Below, in pieces: positions 58,858 to 60,000 of a DNA stretch of 60,000 bases. The position numbers and the translations under genes are program-made. Where the stretch lies: positions 20,601,716 through 20,661,715 of the forward strand of contig NC_045144.1 in assembly GCF_008831285.2 (NCBI RefSeq), given 5' to 3'. Each line of letters opens with the position of its first letter. The stretch's first letter is position 1. The notes beneath the pieces are model-generated. The model was not told the DNA's origin, did no database searches, and saw nothing but the letters and a program-made list of their open reading frames with translations. This DNA is from Nymphaea colorata. Lineage: Eukaryota; Streptophyta; Magnoliopsida; Nymphaeales; Nymphaeaceae.

Positions 58858-59035
58858 TAGTGGCGGAGCCACGTGGGAGCTGGTGCGAGCAGTTGCTCAC
58901 ATTAGACTCACAAAGTATTTTTGTTTTTATATTGTTTTTTTGATCTATTTGATTATTTGTGTGTATAAATGCACCCAAAAAAATTGAAGTTATTGAATTA
59001 GTGCCCTTTCAGCCAAAATTTTGGCTCGGTTAGTG
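58858..59035. mobile_element. hAT-like MITE, family CAGTGGCGGAGCC, about 178 bp
   Basis: Left end TAGTGGCGGAGCCACGTG, then gagctggtgcgagcagttg. Right end aaaattttggctcggttagtg. Same orientation as 30429. Confidence 0.7.
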
Positions 59036-59043
59036 GGTCGTAA

Positions 59044-59068
59044 TCTCTCTCTCTCTCTCTCTCTCTCC

Positions 59069-59130
<62 letters not shown>
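59044..59130. repeat. (CT)n(AT)n compound microsatellite
   Basis: About 20 CT units with one ccct interruption, joined to about 21 AT units. Beyond it, to 60000, the sequence is AT-rich with no gene recognised. Confidence 0.95.
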
Positions 59131-59132
<2 letters not shown>

Positions 59133-60000
59133 CATTACTTCCATTAGCTTAATTTTTTGCAGATTGGAAGAGCTTCTTTCTATTTAAAAATACGTGCATT
59201 TTGTAGCCTAGATTGCAATGTTCATTAGTGCTTCAGTATTTTAGATCTTTGATATTTCATTCATACGCTAGCTGTCCATATGATTTGATCCTTTTTTTCC
59301 TTTGTAGTGCAAGGAGATGAGTGGTCAAATATGTTCTTTATAATTGTGGCCTTTACATATTAACTCGCCCACGGCGAATCATTCGTCATGCTTTTAACAA
59401 TAAAAGATTTTTATAGAGTTACTTTTTATATTGTCTTCCGAGTTTAATAGTTTTTTCCACGTATTTTCAATATTTTTGTGAATATCATATATTTTACAAT
59501 TTATGTGAAGCTTATGCTCCAACAACCCAATGCTTATGCTTTGCCTCATGATTGGTTTTGAGCTAAACCTATATGTGGCTGAAAATGTACATAAATGAAT
59601 TATATAAATGCCATATTTGGTCATATTTTTAAGTGATTTTTTTTTTTTTTTTTTGCATTCATCGAAGTAATCAAATCTTCCACCATTAAGAGGCTCAAAT
59701 ATAATGAGAAAGGTTGGGTTTAGAGATAAAAATATTGATTTATTTAGATGTTTTTTCTATGTTTTGGAACTGTGAATATAGTGCACCGACAAGACACCAA
59801 TAGTGTGTTTAAACTCCGATTTATTTAGATTGTTTCATTTATTAGGAATTGGTACATATCAATCCACATCAACTTCGATTGTGCAACTTTCTTTACTTTT
59901 TGTTTTTTAATTTTGGAAAAATTAAATTAAAGTAGTTTAAACAAAACTAAGAGGTATTTTTTGAACCCATATCAAGGCTGATAAAATATTAAGCAATGGA

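Overview
This is nuclear DNA from a flowering plant. The evidence is four loci of plant type: a DPH1 orthologue, a P-class pentatricopeptide repeat (PPR) protein, an AtC3H46-type CCCH/RRM protein with GT-AG introns, and HMA-domain gene copies. The rest is AT-rich intergenic DNA full of (AT)n/(CT)n microsatellites, short non-autonomous hAT-like elements and a Ty1/copia remnant. Nothing prokaryotic, organellar or viral was seen. I cannot name the species.

Layout. 1-4.8 kb: no convincing gene, one old hAT-like element and two short tandem duplications. 4.8-20.4 kb: the gene-bearing part, with all loci on the minus strand: DPH1 (intronless), a decayed RNA polymerase subunit 5 (RPB5/NRPB5) pseudogene that still has its introns, an intronless mitochondrial-type PPR gene, and a seven-coding-exon CCCH zinc finger/LOTUS/RRM gene with a probable 5' UTR intron. 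20.4-54.6 kb: about 34 kb without a supportable gene. It holds a copia reverse transcriptase fragment, at least six families of short dispersed elements (four individual elements here have intact or nearly intact 8-bp target site duplications), a probable tRNA-derived SINE, and a tandem segmental duplication at about 32.8-36.5 kb. One duplicate carries a MITE insertion and the other keeps the empty site. 54.67-57.05 kb: a large inverted duplication with a spacer of about 70 bp. Each arm carries one copy of a three-exon HMA (heavy-metal-associated) gene. The two copies are damaged by different mutations, so the locus is a pair of facing pseudogenes whose read-through transcript would fold into a hairpin of about 1 kb. 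57.8 kb: a short doubtful ORF. 58.9-59.1 kb: one more MITE and a compound microsatellite.

The genes do not form a pathway. DPH1 modifies elongation factor 2, the PPR protein should act on organellar RNA, and the CCCH protein should bind RNA. The most interesting structures are the HMA palindrome, a plausible small-RNA source, and the natural empty-site/filled-site pair that defines a MITE insertion. I found no convincing undescribed multi-gene system.
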